From Trema orientale (lineage: Eukaryota; Streptophyta; Magnoliopsida; Rosales; Cannabaceae): 64,000 bases of DNA. The position numbers and the translations under genes were made by a program. The stretch lies in contig JXTC01000155.1 in NCBI GenBank assembly GCA_002914845.1, positions 1 through 64,000 on the forward strand. The letters run 5' to 3'. The notes beneath the pieces were generated by a model. The model was not told the origin of the DNA and ran no database searches. It was given only the letters and a program-made list of their open reading frames with translations. Of the stretch, positions 23,729 through 35,475 are shown one piece after another. Position 1 is the first letter of the stretch; every line of letters starts with the position of its first letter.

Positions 23729-24189
23729 GAGAAATTTACGACTAGTATCCGTTTTTAAAACTTATTTTCATATATACTCGATTTTAATTTTTTTTAAAAT
23801 ACCCATTTTTATGGTCCATATTTTATATGCAAAATATGAATGGTTCACATATACAATGTAAATTTTATCTATGAGGTACATATCTTATTTGTAAAATATG
23901 AATGGTATACATTTATAATGTAAATGTTTACCTCGGTTTATATTTTTCATTATAAATTTGACATATGGTATACATTTTAAAATGTGTACCAATTTTAAAT
24001 TTTTATTCATGAAATGTAGACTATGGTCCACGGTATGCATTTAATACATGAAATCTATACCGTGGTATACATTTCATGTAAAATAGTAGTAGTCTACAGT
24101 TCTCCGAAAACGGGTATTTATAAAATAAAAATAAAAAATAGCATTTACGGAAACATGGTTTTGAAAACGGGTATTTATGAACCTTTCCC
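23729..24189. mobile_element. Family C element, copy 2 (diverged)
   Basis: It shares both ends and the ggtccacat/ggtacacatt interior with the copies at 5727 and 32100, but has an extra ~50 bp and more substitutions, so it appears oldest of the three. Confidence 0.6.
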
Positions 24190-24317
24190 ACTTTTTACGA
24201 ATTCCAGGCCCAAAATACCAAAAATTGAAAAGTGAAAATTAGACATTGTACAATATTTTTAGAAAAAAAAATTTTAAAATACAGTGGGCTGTGTTTTTTG
24301 TAGATCTAGTACGTCTG

Positions 24318-24842
24318 GCTCGCAATTTGTGACACGATACAACAACACGACTTGAAACTCATGCTAAATTAAGAGGTCTAGGTTTGCCTTAAACAGGTTC
24401 AGGTCAAAACCATGTTGAACATGCGAACCATTTATTAAATGGGTTAATTTCGGGTCAACCCATTTATGACTCGTATAATACCTATTTGAAAATATTAGTA
24501 TATTTTTAAGACTGTATTATGTACATATATTAAGATTTTATGTGGTTTCAATTTATTTTTGATAAATATTAGTGTTTAATGTCATAAAACATATATAAAT
24601 TTATGTTAAATGTACTAAAATGTATATTTTAGCTAATTTGGATTAAATGAGTTAACGGGTCATGTTGAGTTAGCTTAACCCGAATATGACCCATTTGAAT
24701 AAATGGGTTACAGATGTCGTGTCGAGTCAACCCGTTTATAAATGGATCAGATTCGAGTTATAATTTCTTACACGATTATTAAACGGGTCAGGTCCTGGTT
24801 GACGTATATGTTGTTATACATGGACATTGACACGACATAAAT
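24318..24842. mobile_element. hAT-like non-autonomous element
   Basis: The ends carry inverted blocks of the type gtgacacgatacaacaacac (left) and gttgacgtatatgttgtt...attgacacgaca (right). The interior has acgggtca/tgacccattt blocks on both strands. This composition (cgtgtcgtg, cgggtcaaccc) is familiar from plant hAT-type MITEs. No transposase is encoded and no target duplication could be fixed. Confidence 0.5.
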
Positions 24843-24894
24843 ATGACCTATTTTTATTAGAAAATGCCATTTTTTAAAAATATTTGACTTTTCA

Positions 24895-25550
24895 GTACAA
24901 AGACCCCCCCTTAGTAAAATTAACCATGAATTCAATTTTTTGGAGTAAAACCCTTGAAGTCTCCTAATATTAGTTTTGTTAAAAGAGAAAGATGATCTAT
25001 TAGTTTTTTTTTACGGTTAAGTCCTCATTCTTTTATTTGTGGGTTTTAGGTTCTCATTCTTAGATTTTTGTTTCATGTTATAATCTTTTTTTATCCAAAA
25101 CTATTGCTAATTATCATTTAACAAAAATGTGCTCATCTTAGCAGGGGTAACATTGGAAATAAAGGAAAATTATTAATTTAGAGATGGCAAAAACCCTTGC
25201 CCTACACCAAATATAATTTTTTAAAAAAAAAGACAAATTTATTTGATAAATTTTGTTTGATAAAAAAAAATTCTTAAAGAAAATACTTTTATAAAGACCA
25301 ACTTCGGCTGGGACTAGTTAAAGTAAAAAAATAAATAAATAAAAAAGAAACCAATGACATATCTGGAATGGGACCTAAAAGCCATAATAAAAAAATGAGG
25401 ACTTAGTCGTTAAAAAAAATAAAAATAAAAATACCTTTTTTCTCTAACAGAACTAATATTAGGGGACTTAAGGGGGGTTTTGCTCCAAAAAATTGAGTTC
25501 AATATTAATTTTACTAAATTGTTCTGAGTTCAAGGGGTTTTTATATTAAA
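24895..25550. mobile_element. Long-TIR MITE inserted in family A
   Basis: The two arms are long imperfect inverted repeats: the left arm with ggagtaaaacccttgaagtc and cctaatattagttttgtta, the right arm with taacagaactaatattaggg and ggggttttgctcc. The arms exceed 90 bp. The middle has no coding capacity. Confidence 0.65.
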
Positions 25551-25825
25551 AAGGCAAAATATTTAAAAAATATATATACCATTTAAAATACTAACTAGTA
25601 TTCGGTAATCATTTTTCAGAATTTGGTAACTAGTAACCAAATGTATTATTTATAACTGGTATAAACTAGTAACTGATAACCAGTAACTAGTTTCAAAAAT
25701 TGATAACTAGCATTCTAGCAACTATTTTAGAAATGATATTTTTCTATATAATTTTTGAAAAAAACATGACCTCAGTATTTTTGTAATTATTTTGGGTTTT
25801 TATTAGAAAAAGTGTTAGAAACCCA

Positions 25826-26325
25826 ATTGAAAAATCCTGGATGGACTGAACTTTTTGAAAAATCACAGATTGATCTAGAAAAAATCACTTTTTAAAGTTA
25901 TTTTCAGAAAAATAACACTTTTCACAATTATTTAGAAAAATACCACCCTTTTTTTTTTTTCAAAATTTGTATTTTTCAATGGTACTCGAGATAACCAGTT
26001 GGATTACTTGGTATATTCAATCTTATTACTTGAGATAACCTACCTCAAGTAACTTGATTAGTTACCATAAGTATATAATCATTTAATAAAAATGGTCAAA
26101 ATTAGTATTTTTCAATGGTACTTAAGATTATCATTTGGGTTATCTGACATAATCAATCTTGTTACTTGAGATAACCTACCTCAAATAACTTGATCGATTA
26201 CCTCAAGTATCTAATCAATTAATAAAAATAGTATTTCTCTAAATATTTTCAAAACTGGTATTTTTTAATTAAATTCGGGATTTTTTAATTTTTTTTTGGA
26301 AAATTATCATAAAAAATCAAATTTC
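25826..26325. repeat. Repeat family B, copy 2, with an internal duplication
   Basis: The arms are those of family B, but the core block around gtatttttcaatggtactcg and cttgagataacctacctcaa is present twice in tandem (about 25966-26095 and 26100-26225), which lengthens this copy. Confidence 0.55.
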
Positions 26326-26949
26326 CTCAACAAAAAAAAAAGGTTAGTTTCTATTTCTTGCTTGTTTTTCTAATTTATTGAGGGGTTGAAGACGAGGATT
26401 TGAATTGAAGCCAGTTTTTGTTTTGTTATTTCTTCTTCTTCTTTGTTTTTTGTCCCTTTCGGTCAGAGAAAAAATAAATAAATAAAAGAAAACGTAAATG
26501 AGAAATATCAAAAAGAGAGAGCATGGAAAAGAACAAAAAAAATAGCTACATGAAATTACCTTGAGGATGAGAGATATATTGACGGTAAAAGTTAATGGAT
26601 AGCTTTTTCTAAGATATTATATGTTAAAATAATGAATAGTTTATTCAATTTCATCACAAACGTAGAAGTTTTTAGAGTCAAATTATGTACTATCCTCTAT
26701 TCAATTTGTTTTTTAATAAGTAAAAGTCATCAGTGAAGCATCACTTTTAATGGAAAAAAAAAACACACTAAAAGTAATCTAAATAAAACAAACAAATTGT
26801 AGATCACTAATTTTCATTTCAAAGTATTTATCAAAATAAATCAAACATAATAGTGAACCGAACATAATGAGTTTACATTTACAAAATTTCAGGTTCAATT
26901 GAACCAAATACAATAAAGTAGTGCTTGTCACAAAAACTCAAGCCCAAAG
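26326..26949. other. Intergenic, no gene seen
   Basis: AT-rich sequence with a short TTC-rich run near 26420. No gene, RNA or repeat copy could be identified. Confidence 0.5.
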
Positions 26950-27330
26950 TCCAAAAAATTAAAAAAACTTGGATTTACTGAATATCTTGAAAAATCTCAC
27001 ATTTATTTAGAGAAATATTATCTTTTCAAAAAATGTCACTTTAAAAAAAAACTTAAAATTATCTTGTTTTCTTTAAAATTGATATTTTTCAAACGTATTC
27101 GAAATAATAAGTCGAGTTACTATCAACAGGTTACCAAGTACCTCATCAATTGGTAAAAAATGATATTTTTCTAAATATTTTTATAAGTTATATTTTTCTA
27201 AATAAATTTAGCCTATTGGGGATAGTTCTAGGGTGGAATGGGGATTGGGTACTAGGTCGAACGTTTGACTCTTAGGGTGCATGAGTTATTATTATTTTTT
27301 TTTTATAATAAGTGGAGATCATTAGTTAAG
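26950..27330 (+). mobile_element. Truncated family B copy followed by a SINE-like remnant
   Basis: Family B runs from 26950 to about 27215. A segment with tRNA-like features follows (ttggggatagttctagg, then ggtcgaacgtttgactc, resembling pol III A and B boxes). Its 3' part (aataagtggagatcattagt) matches the tail region of the SINE at 50341-50504 in the opposite orientation. It looks like a diverged plus-strand relative of that SINE. Confidence 0.45.
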
Positions 27331-28920
27331 CTTAGAGGTGTCAAACATTTAGGTACAAACGTGTTTTCGTGCTGTGCTAGACACAATCTACTTTTTAGTT
27401 GTGTTGTGTCATGCTATACCAGCCCATGATATAAAATCATTGGCCCAGCACGGCCAACATGTCGTACTATGCCAGCCCACGTACCTGAACATGTCAGTCT
27501 TTTTGGGCCGAAATTAGCTCATCTAATTGGAAAATTTATTAATTTTAGTGTCCCTTTTATCAATGATTTTTCCCCAAATAATTCAAATTTATATAAAAAA
27601 GAAAGATAAATCTAATGTAAAATTTATATACCAAATAATGAAAAAAAAAAAACTTGAGAATATTTAAAATAGTAATAATTATTTATAGGTTAAGTATCTC
27701 CATAATCTATTGACTATGTTAGTAGATTTTGAACTTATAAATAACAATTTCAAAAATAGATCAAGTACATCTTAACTAGATTTGTATTGCACCTACTTAA
27801 TCGTAAATTCATAATTATTTGAAAAGTCTTCTTTTTTCTTTTGAATGAAAGTCTGTCAAAGTGAAGAAGTATCAAGAGAAAATAGAAGCATCTAAACTAG
27901 GTTGGCACCCAACTATTTCAACAATCGATTGCTTAACAACCTTTGAAGATAATTATTATTAGCACATAAGTAAGTATAAGAAAAATAAAATGATAATATA
28001 GATGCTTAATGTGTTAATGTATGGTGCCTAATGTGCTAGCGTGTCATGCCGTATCATGCCATGCTGCACTCTTCTTGTAGATGTGTCATGCTATGTTTAG
28101 CCCATCGTGCTGAATTTATTGGCCCGACACGGTCAATATGATCGTATCGTGCTTGGTGTGGCGTGTTGCCACACCAAGGCCCATGATGCCTACACATAGT
28201 GTGCACATAGTGCCTACGTTGTGCCCACGTTGGTGCCAACGGGTGGGAAATTTTGTAATTATGTAAGGGTATTTTTGTCCAGATCATTAGTTAAGTCCGT
28301 GGCCAAATACCCCATATTTGAGGGCTAAGAATCAAGGAAAAATTGTTGTAAATTCGAAACTCAATTATTTTGCCTCAATTTTGCCATATGTTTGCTGGGC
28401 AAAAATCATATTTCCTCCTGCTAGAAGGCTAAAAGCTCAAAAGGCTCTTTAGGGGGAGGGTGACCTGGGTGCCCAACGAGGGGCCTTGGCCACCAGCATG
28501 ATAGGGGCTTAGCTGTGTATCTCCTTGCGCTATCAATGAAGGAAATGATGTTTATTCATGTCCACGTGTTGCCCATGTGTTGCTTTCGTTGTTGCTTGTT
28601 TGTTGCTTATGTGTTGCCTCGATATGTTTGCTTTGTGCTTGCTTGTTATGTGATTGCCGCTATCGAATTGCTTGCTTTGTGCTTGCTCAATGCTATATCA
28701 TTGCCCTTTATCACGGTGTTGCCTGTAGCATGGCTAACCAATGGGTTTGTTTGCCTACAGGCTTGAGTTCTAGGCTGACTTGCTAACTCCGAGCGATAAC
28801 AAATGCCGCACGTTCGAAGTGTCAAAGAGGCGGCCCGTGACTCTTGGCATGACCCATGATTTAACGTGTCGTGTCGTGCCACTGTGCTAATGAGCCGACC
28901 CTGCCCACTTGACAACTTTA
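27331..28920. mobile_element. GC-richer composite of hAT-like and LTR-like debris
   Basis: Blocks such as ggcccagcacggccaac, ggcccgacacggtcaata and acgtgtcgtgtcgtgcc on both sides are typical of plant hAT-type MITEs. Between them, about 28170-28800 has a different, less AT-biased composition (a stretch rich in tgttgctt and gtgcttgc) that could be an inserted LTR fragment. Short open frames here have no domain. The limits are uncertain. Confidence 0.35.
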
Positions 28921-29139
28921 GTTAAACTCTATTTTTTTAAAATAAATAAATAAATAAATAAAGAATTTTAAATATAGGATTTTTATTTTTATTTTTTAAT
29001 TTTACCATGTAAAATCAAATTTTCTAAAAAAAGTAAAGGAGTGGTTCTCCCTTGCTTTAAACCAATGGTGAAAACTTCACCATATGCCTCTTTTTGGCAT
29101 GTAGTGTCAATAGATATCCCTTTTTAATCTTTTGTACAT

Positions 29140-29311
29140 GGGGATGGCTACGGTAGGGGCGTCCCTACGTAGGGTCATGCCTTAATTATCGTTGGATGGG
29201 AATCTGTGGGGAATAACGAGAATCTGTGTAGAATCTATTTATATACAGATTCTCATCCAACGTTGAATAGACAGGACCCTACGTAGAGGCGCCCTTACTG
29301 TAGACGCGCCC
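29140..29311. mobile_element. Family E MITE, 9-bp perfect duplication
   Basis: This 172-bp element starts ggggatggctacggtagggg and ends gacgcgccc. It is flanked by a perfect 9-bp direct repeat TTTGTACAT (29131-29139 and 29312-29320). Nine-bp duplications point to the Mutator superfamily. This is the best-bounded copy of the family. Confidence 0.88.
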
Positions 29312-29320
29312 TTTGTACAT

Positions 29321-30639
29321 ATATTCCATTTCTTAATTCGTCAAGTTCTTTGTTCTAATTTTATTCTTGTATGATCTAATCTACAAATGGAACGCCTTTC
29401 TCTCTAGTTAAATCCTCCAATTCCCAAGTTCAATATCCCTGAGTTTTCTTATCTCCGGCGGATCTGGGCCTTGACCTCTGGCCGAATTTGGTTTGAAAAC
29501 TCCGAGTAACAGCTGCAGAAGGAGGCTTCAGGATCGAAGAAGAAGAAGAGTCTAAAGACTCAGAAGATCTACTTCTTCACTTCTGATTGGCAGTAATCCC
29601 TCCGCATTTAGCCCTCTTTTGTGGTTTTTTTTTTTTTTTTTTCTCACTTGACTATGGTGGAGTTGAATGTTGATTTCCACAAACTTTGTTAATCTCTTAG
29701 GTAATATATAGATTTTTGTTTCACCCTTCAAACTCTACAAATGGCTAATGGGTTCTTATTTGATACTGGTTTGATGAAGTACTGTTTTACTATTTAACGT
29801 ATGAGATTCCTTTGTCTGGAAAGAAAATTTGACCAGAATATACATAAACGACATTATGAAGATAGAAATAATTTGAAATTACTATTTTCGTTTCTCAATT
29901 GGGTCCAACGTTAACATATATAAAAGAAAATCTTGAATAGCAAGTAAGAAAGCAAGAAAATTTTCAATCGTTCTACCCGGTTATTATATATCATATTGCT
30001 TTCCTTACATTTTTTTCCAACTCCTTAACGTTTACAACTCTTATTTCTTGTTGTATATATTATCATGCTAAATTAGCATAAATCAATGAAATAAGGGACG
30101 GGAGGTATATTAGTGTAGAAAAGAACGGTCCTTGGTATACACGGTAAATTAGTGTAAATCAATAATATGCGGAGGTATACTTGTGAATTTCTTATGGTGG
30201 TGTATGAATGATATAATATGTGATTTACATAGGGATAGGGGTTAATTGATATGCCAAATGATTTATATCTTTTCAAGTATCCAACTTATATACCACTCTA
30301 CCTCGGGAGAAAAAAAACAAACAAACTCATATACCATTTTTTTTAATTGTTTCCTATTTTATTTTCTCAAATAAATCAGGTAATTAATTCCCCTAAAAAA
30401 TATCAGATAATTAATTGATCTACCACTAATTTTACCACTATTGTTAATATCAGGTAAAAAATCATTTAGTCAACCAAATATATTATCTTAGTATATGAGT
30501 GGTCTAATCAAATTAATTACGCACAGTATTTTCTATACTAGAGTTATATTAGTTTTTACCTGATTTTCTAAGAAAAAAAGGGTAAATCATTGGTAAAATA
30601 GCTAGTTACTGGAAGAAGGAAAATTAAAATAATAATAAT
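29321..30639. other. Intergenic with one GC-richer patch
   Basis: At about 29400-29610 base composition rises and includes cttatctccggcggatctgg and a GAAGAAGAAG run. Read on the minus strand it could be the relic of a serine-rich gene start, but no continuous frame or homology supports a gene. The rest is AT-rich. Confidence 0.35.
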
Positions 30640-31540
30640 GGTACATAAGTAATATATCACCGTATAACAGTAGTAAATAAGTAATGTGTGAGGTATATAA
30701 TGGAAACTACGTCATTATATTTAAGTAGAAAATTTTTTAGAGGACTTGGTAAATAAGTGATTGATTATTTTATAATAGTGATAGATAAGTAATTTATTAG
30801 TGGTATAATAATAAATATATCATTGTATATAAGTGATAATTTCTTTTTCGGAAAATTAGATAAAATATACCCCTTCTAATTTCTATTGTCAGTCTTAGAA
30901 AATACATTACTTCCAATAGTTTTTTAGTAATTACACCCCTTTATATAAAAAAGAAAGGTGGAAAATAACTTAAATACCCTTAAGTCGAAAGTGATAAACA
31001 TGGTGTCGAGCGCTACACAAATATGTCTAGTAACTTAAGTAGAAAAAAAAAATGTTTGACTGTTGAGTACTGTCTAGCAACTCAACACCCTGTCTAAGCT
31101 AGATCTGGACCTTTGATGGGATAAGTATTAAGGGCACATTTGCATTTAAAATAAAATTAAAACTTAAAAAGTGTATTCACCAAAAAAAATATTAAAAGGG
31201 ATGTAAATCCTAAAACACACTTTGGAAAATGTATATTTTGCCAATAATTCTTTTTTAAAGTTTGTAACAAAATAAATGATATACTAGTTTATAATAGTGG
31301 TAAATAAGTAATGTACTAGGAGTATAATGGTAAAAAGTTGTTAATAAGTAATTTACCACAAACATTATGGTGAATATTTCATTATATATTAGTAGTAAAT
31401 GTTTTTGAGAACATGGTAAATAAATGATATACAAATTAATAATAGTGATAAATAAGTAATTTAGCTGAAATATAATGGTAAAGTCAAATCGTTAAAGCTA
31501 AATAAGTTATATATTTATTCATAATATCAAAAAAGTGATA
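30640..31540. repeat. Diverged direct duplication split by a MITE
   Basis: Two related AT-rich segments, 30640-30845 and 31260-31480, share blocks such as taaataagtaatgt, atagtgataaataagtaatt and tatataatgg. Between them sits an inverted-repeat element (about 30852-31250) with ends ggaaaattagataaaatata and tatattttgccaataatt. Flanking atttcttttt/attctttttt could be its target duplication. Confidence 0.5.
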
Positions 31541-31616
31541 TGTACTAAACTTAACCATACGAAATGGCGTATTTTTGTATAAACCCCAGATATACCATCA
31601 TAAATGGACTTTTTAC

Positions 31617-31985
31617 ATAAAATCCCAGTCCATAATCTAAAAAATTGAAAAATTACTGCGGTGAAATTTTTGGGAAATCTCGGATTTATTTAGAAAAATA
31701 CTCACTCTTAAATAATATTTTGGAAAATACCATTTTTAAAAATTGGTAATTTTTAAAAAAACTAGAGATAACCAATTAAGTTACTTGGAGTAATCAAGAG
31801 TCACTTAAAGTAACTAGTCTGATTACTACAAGTATCTCATCAATTAGTTAAAAGTAATGTTTTTATAAATATGTTTAAAAAGTAGTATTTTAATAAATAA
31901 TTTCAGAATTTTTCGAAAAAATTTAAAAATCTGAGATTTTTCAAATTTTTTTAAAACTTTCCCATAAACAATCAAATTTTCTCAT
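31617..31985. repeat. Repeat family B, copy 4
   Basis: The left arm has ctaaaaaattgaaaaatt and gggaaatctcggatttattt; the core has gagataaccaattaagttac; the right arm ends in aatcaaattttctc. The same order of blocks occurs as in the copies at 22.9 and 25.8 kb. Confidence 0.55.
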
Positions 31986-32099
31986 CACAAAATGCCCATC
32001 TTTCGAAGTACAGTGCCCTTGCACATGCACAACGTACAATTTGCCAGACCAAAGTCGCCAAATATCTAAGGGGGTAATTAGCAATTGTCTCTTTTCTTA

Positions 32100-32512
32100 G
32101 TGAAAATTACACCTAATATCCATTTTTTAAAATTTCTTTCAAACATACCCGTTTTTAAAACTTCTTCCAAAAATACCCGTTTTTACGGTCCACATTTCAT
32201 ATGAAAAATACGAGTGGTCCACATTTACAATGTAAATTTTATCCATGAGGTACACATTTCATGTGTAAAATATGAACGGTACACATTTCAAAATGTGTGC
32301 CAATTTTGAGTGTAAGTTTTATTCACGAAATGTGGACCGCGGTATATATTTAATATATGAAATATAGACCATGGTCTACATTTCATGTGTAAAACAGTGG
32401 TGGTCTACATTTCTCCAAAAAGGGTATAAAAACGGGTATTTATGAAATAAACATAAAAAACGGGTATTTATGAAAATATGGTCTTAAAAACGGGTATTTA
32501 TGAACTTTTCTC
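32100..32512. mobile_element. Family C element, copy 3
   Basis: It starts gtgaaaattacacctaat and ends aaacgggtatttatgaactt, and matches the copy at 5727-6140 nearly base for base over most of its length. These two copies are much closer to each other than either is to 23729. Confidence 0.7.
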
Positions 32513-32555
32513 CTTTTCTTACTCCATTTCACTGTGTTATACGTTCATTTTTTTT

Positions 32556-32845
32556 GGGCCATATAGAAATATGACCAAATTTTGGGCCCAATTTAAGTAA
32601 ATGTCCCTTTGTCAAATGTTATACCAAAATGTCCGGTATATATGCTTATATACCAAGTATAAAATTTTATATACAAGTGTAAAAAATTAAATACCAGTAC
32701 ATTTCAGTACAATAACTAAAATTAGTAGATATGTTTATCTACCAAGTGTAAAAATATATATACCTAGACATTTAGCTATAAAATTTAAAAAGTGGACATT
32801 TATTTAATCAAATTTAAAATATTGGTCATCCACCTAAATTTCTCT
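32556..32845. mobile_element. Family D MITE, copy 3
   Basis: It starts gggccatatagaaatatgac and ends ccacctaaatttctct. It is inserted in a T run, so the flanking TTTTTTTT on both sides fits an 8-bp duplication but is not decisive alone. It is very similar to the next copy, 190 bp away. Confidence 0.7.
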
Positions 32846-33038
32846 TTTTTTTTTTCTTTTTATAATTAAATAACCAAATATAGAAGATGTCAACTATCAA
32901 TATATATATATATATTAATAGAGTGAATATATAAGTTTTTGACACTTGTATATTAACCCCATATATTAACTCTTATTTATGTATTAAATACATACGTTTT
33001 TATATATATAACTGTCATTTACGATCAAGTAAAATATA

Positions 33039-33330
33039 GGGGCTTATAGAAATATGACCAAATTTTAGGCCTAATTTCAGTAAATGTCCCTTTGTCAAAA
33101 GTTATTGCAAAATGTCCGGTATATATGCATATATACCAAGTGTAAAATTTTATATACCAAGTATAAAAAATTATATACCCAGTGCATTTCAGAACAGTAA
33201 CTAAAATTAGTAGATATGTGTATCTACCAAGTGTAAAAATATATCTACCTGGACATTTAGCTATAAAACTTTAAAAGTGGACATCTACTTAATCAAATTT
33301 AAAATTTTGGTCATCCACCTAAATTTCTCT
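33039..33330. mobile_element. Family D MITE, copy 4, perfect 8-bp duplication
   Basis: This 292-bp element starts ggggcttatagaaatatgac and ends ccacctaaatttctct, flanked by AAAATATA on both sides (33031-33038, 33331-33338). The terminal ~21 bp are imperfect inverted repeats. The 8-bp duplication suggests the hAT superfamily. Confidence 0.82.
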
Positions 33331-33674
33331 AAAATATATTGGCTTTCTTAATTTTTTTTTCCCAAAAAAAAAAAGAAAAAAAGAAAAGCGCAACACAGAC
33401 AAACGTTGTCAAATTAAAACAGAGTCCTTGGCAACAGCAGCCACCTAATCAAGATGACTTCTTACAAAATCATCAATTGCATATATAAATTTCATATATT
33501 TTACTCAAAAAAATAAAATCATACTGTACTTACTTCCAATTACACATGAAAGAGTGTAGTATAATCTACCACATAATTAATATTATATCTCTTTATCATT
33601 TTCTCTCTTCCCTATTTTATGCTTGCTTATGTAGTGGACCTTTTAACATCGAAGTTAAAACTTTACTTTTAATT

Positions 33675-35475
33675 TGTTAGAAAAATGGATCATTTATTTG
33701 AAAGGGTAGTTTGGGCTTAAGTGGGCTTGAGAGCTTATGTGTGTAGTAAAATCAAAGTTGTAATTCCATTTTCATTAGCTAATTTGGAGCATGAATTAGA
33801 ATGCGACCACTTTGTGTAATTGCAGCATAATCTTGTTTTACTCTATGAGTAAATTAAATTGATATATCATGTGTCCAAATTAGAGCTAGAGTGAATAAGA
33901 AATTGATGCTCAAAATATGCTTATTAGTATTGGAAAATAGAGAAAGAAAATTAGAAAAAGGCTTGTCCCATATTAGTTGAGAAACTTTTAAACTTGTGCT
34001 TTATATAGAGTTGCATTTTTTATAAGTATAACTATGTGTAGCGAAAATGCTCTCTCAAGCGTGCGCATGGGTTTAAACCACCTGGACTTAGGCTCTGATT
34101 TACATGGGTTCGTGTGTACCTGCAACTGTGGACACGAATGTCGACCCCGAAATCTTGGACTCTTGTAAAGCCATCCTTTTGCTGCGGCTAGGTTTATTTT
34201 TTGTCTATTTTTCATTCCATTTTGCTTGCTTCTAAAAGAATGTTCGAAACTTGAAAAAACATGGTAATAAAAGGCATGATTATTATTTTCAGAAACTGCC
34301 ATTTTAAATTCATAAAGAACATTCAGTTTTGGCTAGCAAGATATGGAGTATTGGCTGGTGAGTAATAGCCAATTTATTGGTATTATAGAGCATTCATGTT
34401 GGTTTTTGTAACCTCTCTTTTCGCCTACTATATAAGCAGACCCTCTCTACCTCTTTTCTACACATCAAAGATCTCAGCTTCTCTTATTCTCTCCTTAACA
34501 GCTTAGTTTTCTTTGAGTATTTTAGTAATTAGTTTCTAATTCTAGTCTTTTTCCATATTCTAGTTCTAAAAATCCTTGAGTGAAAAGAGTTCTAAAAGTT
34601 TCTAGTCCGTAGAGTGGAGATATTGGTGCTTCACTTGCTACTCTTCATCGTTTTATACTGTTAGAGATGTCAATGTGGGCCGGGCTTTATGGACCAACCC
34701 ACATTCCGAAGAAAAAGCACGGTACTGGCCCGGCCCAGGCCCACAAGGGGCCGGCACGGCACGGCCCACATTTAGTCCTTCTAAATATAATTTTAAATAT
34801 ATTTCTTAATTAAAATTTGAAAAAATCTTAATTAAATATTTTCATTTATATGTTTTTAATGTTATTTATTTACTTATTTTTGTTTATTTTCAATTTACTC
34901 AAATTTTAAAAGAATATGAATGAGTTTTAGGCCCATATTTGATATTTTAAAGTATAGAATAACAACGAAATTAGGCCCACATTGTGGCCCATATTCAGCC
35001 CGCATAGGTACAACCCACTTAGGCACAGCCCACTTAGACCCCCCTATAAAATGTGAGCTGGGCCTGTGGGCTGGGTCGGCCGGCTCATATTTTAGGCGGG
35101 CCGGGCCTAGGCATGGTACAAAGCCCACTTTATATACTAGGAAACTGATACTTACAAAATCCTTAAGTATTCTACCAAATAGAGCAATGAGTTTTAAGAA
35201 CCCTTTGTGGTACACATACCTCGGTTAACTATTTTTTATTTTGCAGGATTTTAGAAGTGCTGTTGAAATTCCGTTGAAGTCTGGAGCAAACTTTTGGTAA
35301 CTTTAAATTTGTCTTAAAGTTTATTATAAACGCAATATAACCTTATATATTGGATCTTATTATTTTTCCTACATAATAAATCGGTTTTCTTTAAACTTTT
35401 TTGTGAAAAAATTGCATTTAAAGAGATAAATCGAGGTTTGTTTCCATTTTAAAAAGGACTTCTTGACTAAGTCCA
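33675..35475 (+). mobile_element. Long copia-type LTR fossil, interrupted by a MITE
   Basis: The segment starts tgttagaaaaatgg and shows U3-like sequence, a TATA-like tactatataagc (about 34429), the R/U5-like block with ttgagtgaaaagagttcta and ctactcttcatcgttttat, and after an insertion the continuation gcaggattttagaagtgct and gcaaacttttggtaact. It resembles the long LTRs of a widespread plant copia lineage. No internal coding region adjoins it, so it is a solo LTR or a fragment. The right limit is approximate and no target duplication was found. Confidence 0.55.
34660..35130. mobile_element. hAT-like element nested in the LTR
   Basis: This ~470-bp segment is rich in ggccgggc, ggcccggcc and ggcccacat blocks on both strands. 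Flanks tttatact (34652-34659) and tatatact (35131-35138) agree at 7 of 8 positions, as for a hAT duplication. The surrounding LTR sequence resumes on the right. The open frames on both strands reflect its GC-rich arms and are not genes. Confidence 0.55.

Larger units (their letters stand above)
24236..25825. repeat. Repeat family A, copy 2, split by two insertions
   Basis: The family A blocks occur in order at 24236-24317, 24843-24894 and 25551-25825. The two gaps are filled by a hAT-like element (24318-24842) and a long-TIR element (24895-25550). The right end reads gtgttagaaacccaatt as in copy 1. A family B element follows at once. Confidence 0.55.

Noticed and set aside
28515-28915. Overlapping 69-89 codon frames on both strands
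   Set aside because: They lie in GC-richer transposon debris with repeated gtgcttgc/tgttgctt words; no frame shows a domain.
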